Positions 63,961 through 64,000 of a stretch of 64,000 nt of DNA are shown piece by piece. The DNA comes from Conchocele bisecta (Eukaryota; Mollusca; Bivalvia; Lucinida; Thyasiridae): the NCBI GenBank assembly GCA_029237695.1, contig CM055265.1:67677903-67741902 (forward strand), read 5' to 3'. The first letter of the stretch is position 1, and the number at the start of each line of letters is the position of its first letter. A program made the translations under genes and the position numbers. Below the pieces are notes generated by a model. That model was not told the origin of the DNA and did no database searches. It saw only the letters and a list, made by a program, of their open reading frames with translations.

Positions 63961-64000
63961 GTAAGTACCTTCAATATTGCTACTCCAAGCACCAGAATTC

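Overview
The window is eukaryotic, intron-rich and full of small DNA transposons. The only host gene I recognise is the gene for anillin, the cytokinesis scaffold, on the + strand. I can place 18 coding exons between 7058 and 63960 using splice signals, matching phases and protein similarity. They cover most of the protein: the N-terminal block, the central actin/myosin-binding half and the start of the anillin homology domain. The very first codons (probably a small exon upstream of the window) and the C-terminal PH-domain exons are missing. The repeats point to a bivalve mollusc: Helitron-like elements with tandem cores, tRNA-like SINEs ending in GTTAAACCCC, and many hairpin MITEs. The species is not determined.

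Layout: 1-7057 is repeat-rich upstream or intron-1 sequence with a CTCF-like motif near 4.87 kb. 7058-22092 holds exons a-l, separated by short introns that are nearly all repeat. 22093-33571 is an 11.5 kb intron. It contains a 6.1 kb TA-flanked element, inside which sits a 4.7 kb TAA-flanked element, inside which sits a Helitron-like unit. It also contains a 4.7 kb Helitron-like tandem-repeat complex. 33572-33690 is a small exon that joins the two halves of the gene in phase. 33691-53247 is a 19.6 kb intron dominated by MITEs and by a 7.1 kb DNA transposon (42668-49798). 53248-63960 holds the last five exons in the window, encoding the conserved C-terminal part; a Helitron-like array and a 2.5 kb hAT-like element lie in their introns.

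The most interesting non-host item is the 7.1 kb transposon. It has long inverted termini with iterated GGTGGCTGTT-type motifs. Its frameshift-broken coding region shows twin zinc modules, a long conserved core, a PIN/XPG-like nuclease motif set (EEAD, NDTD, TTGDD) and a C-terminal tesmin-like CXC cysteine motif. It interrupts an older MITE and was itself hit by a TTAA MITE, so its borders and relative age can be read from the sequence. The best family guess is Academ-like, but that is an inference.

No rRNA, convincing tRNA gene, CRISPR array or prokaryotic feature was seen. Most other short reading frames are translations of repeats.
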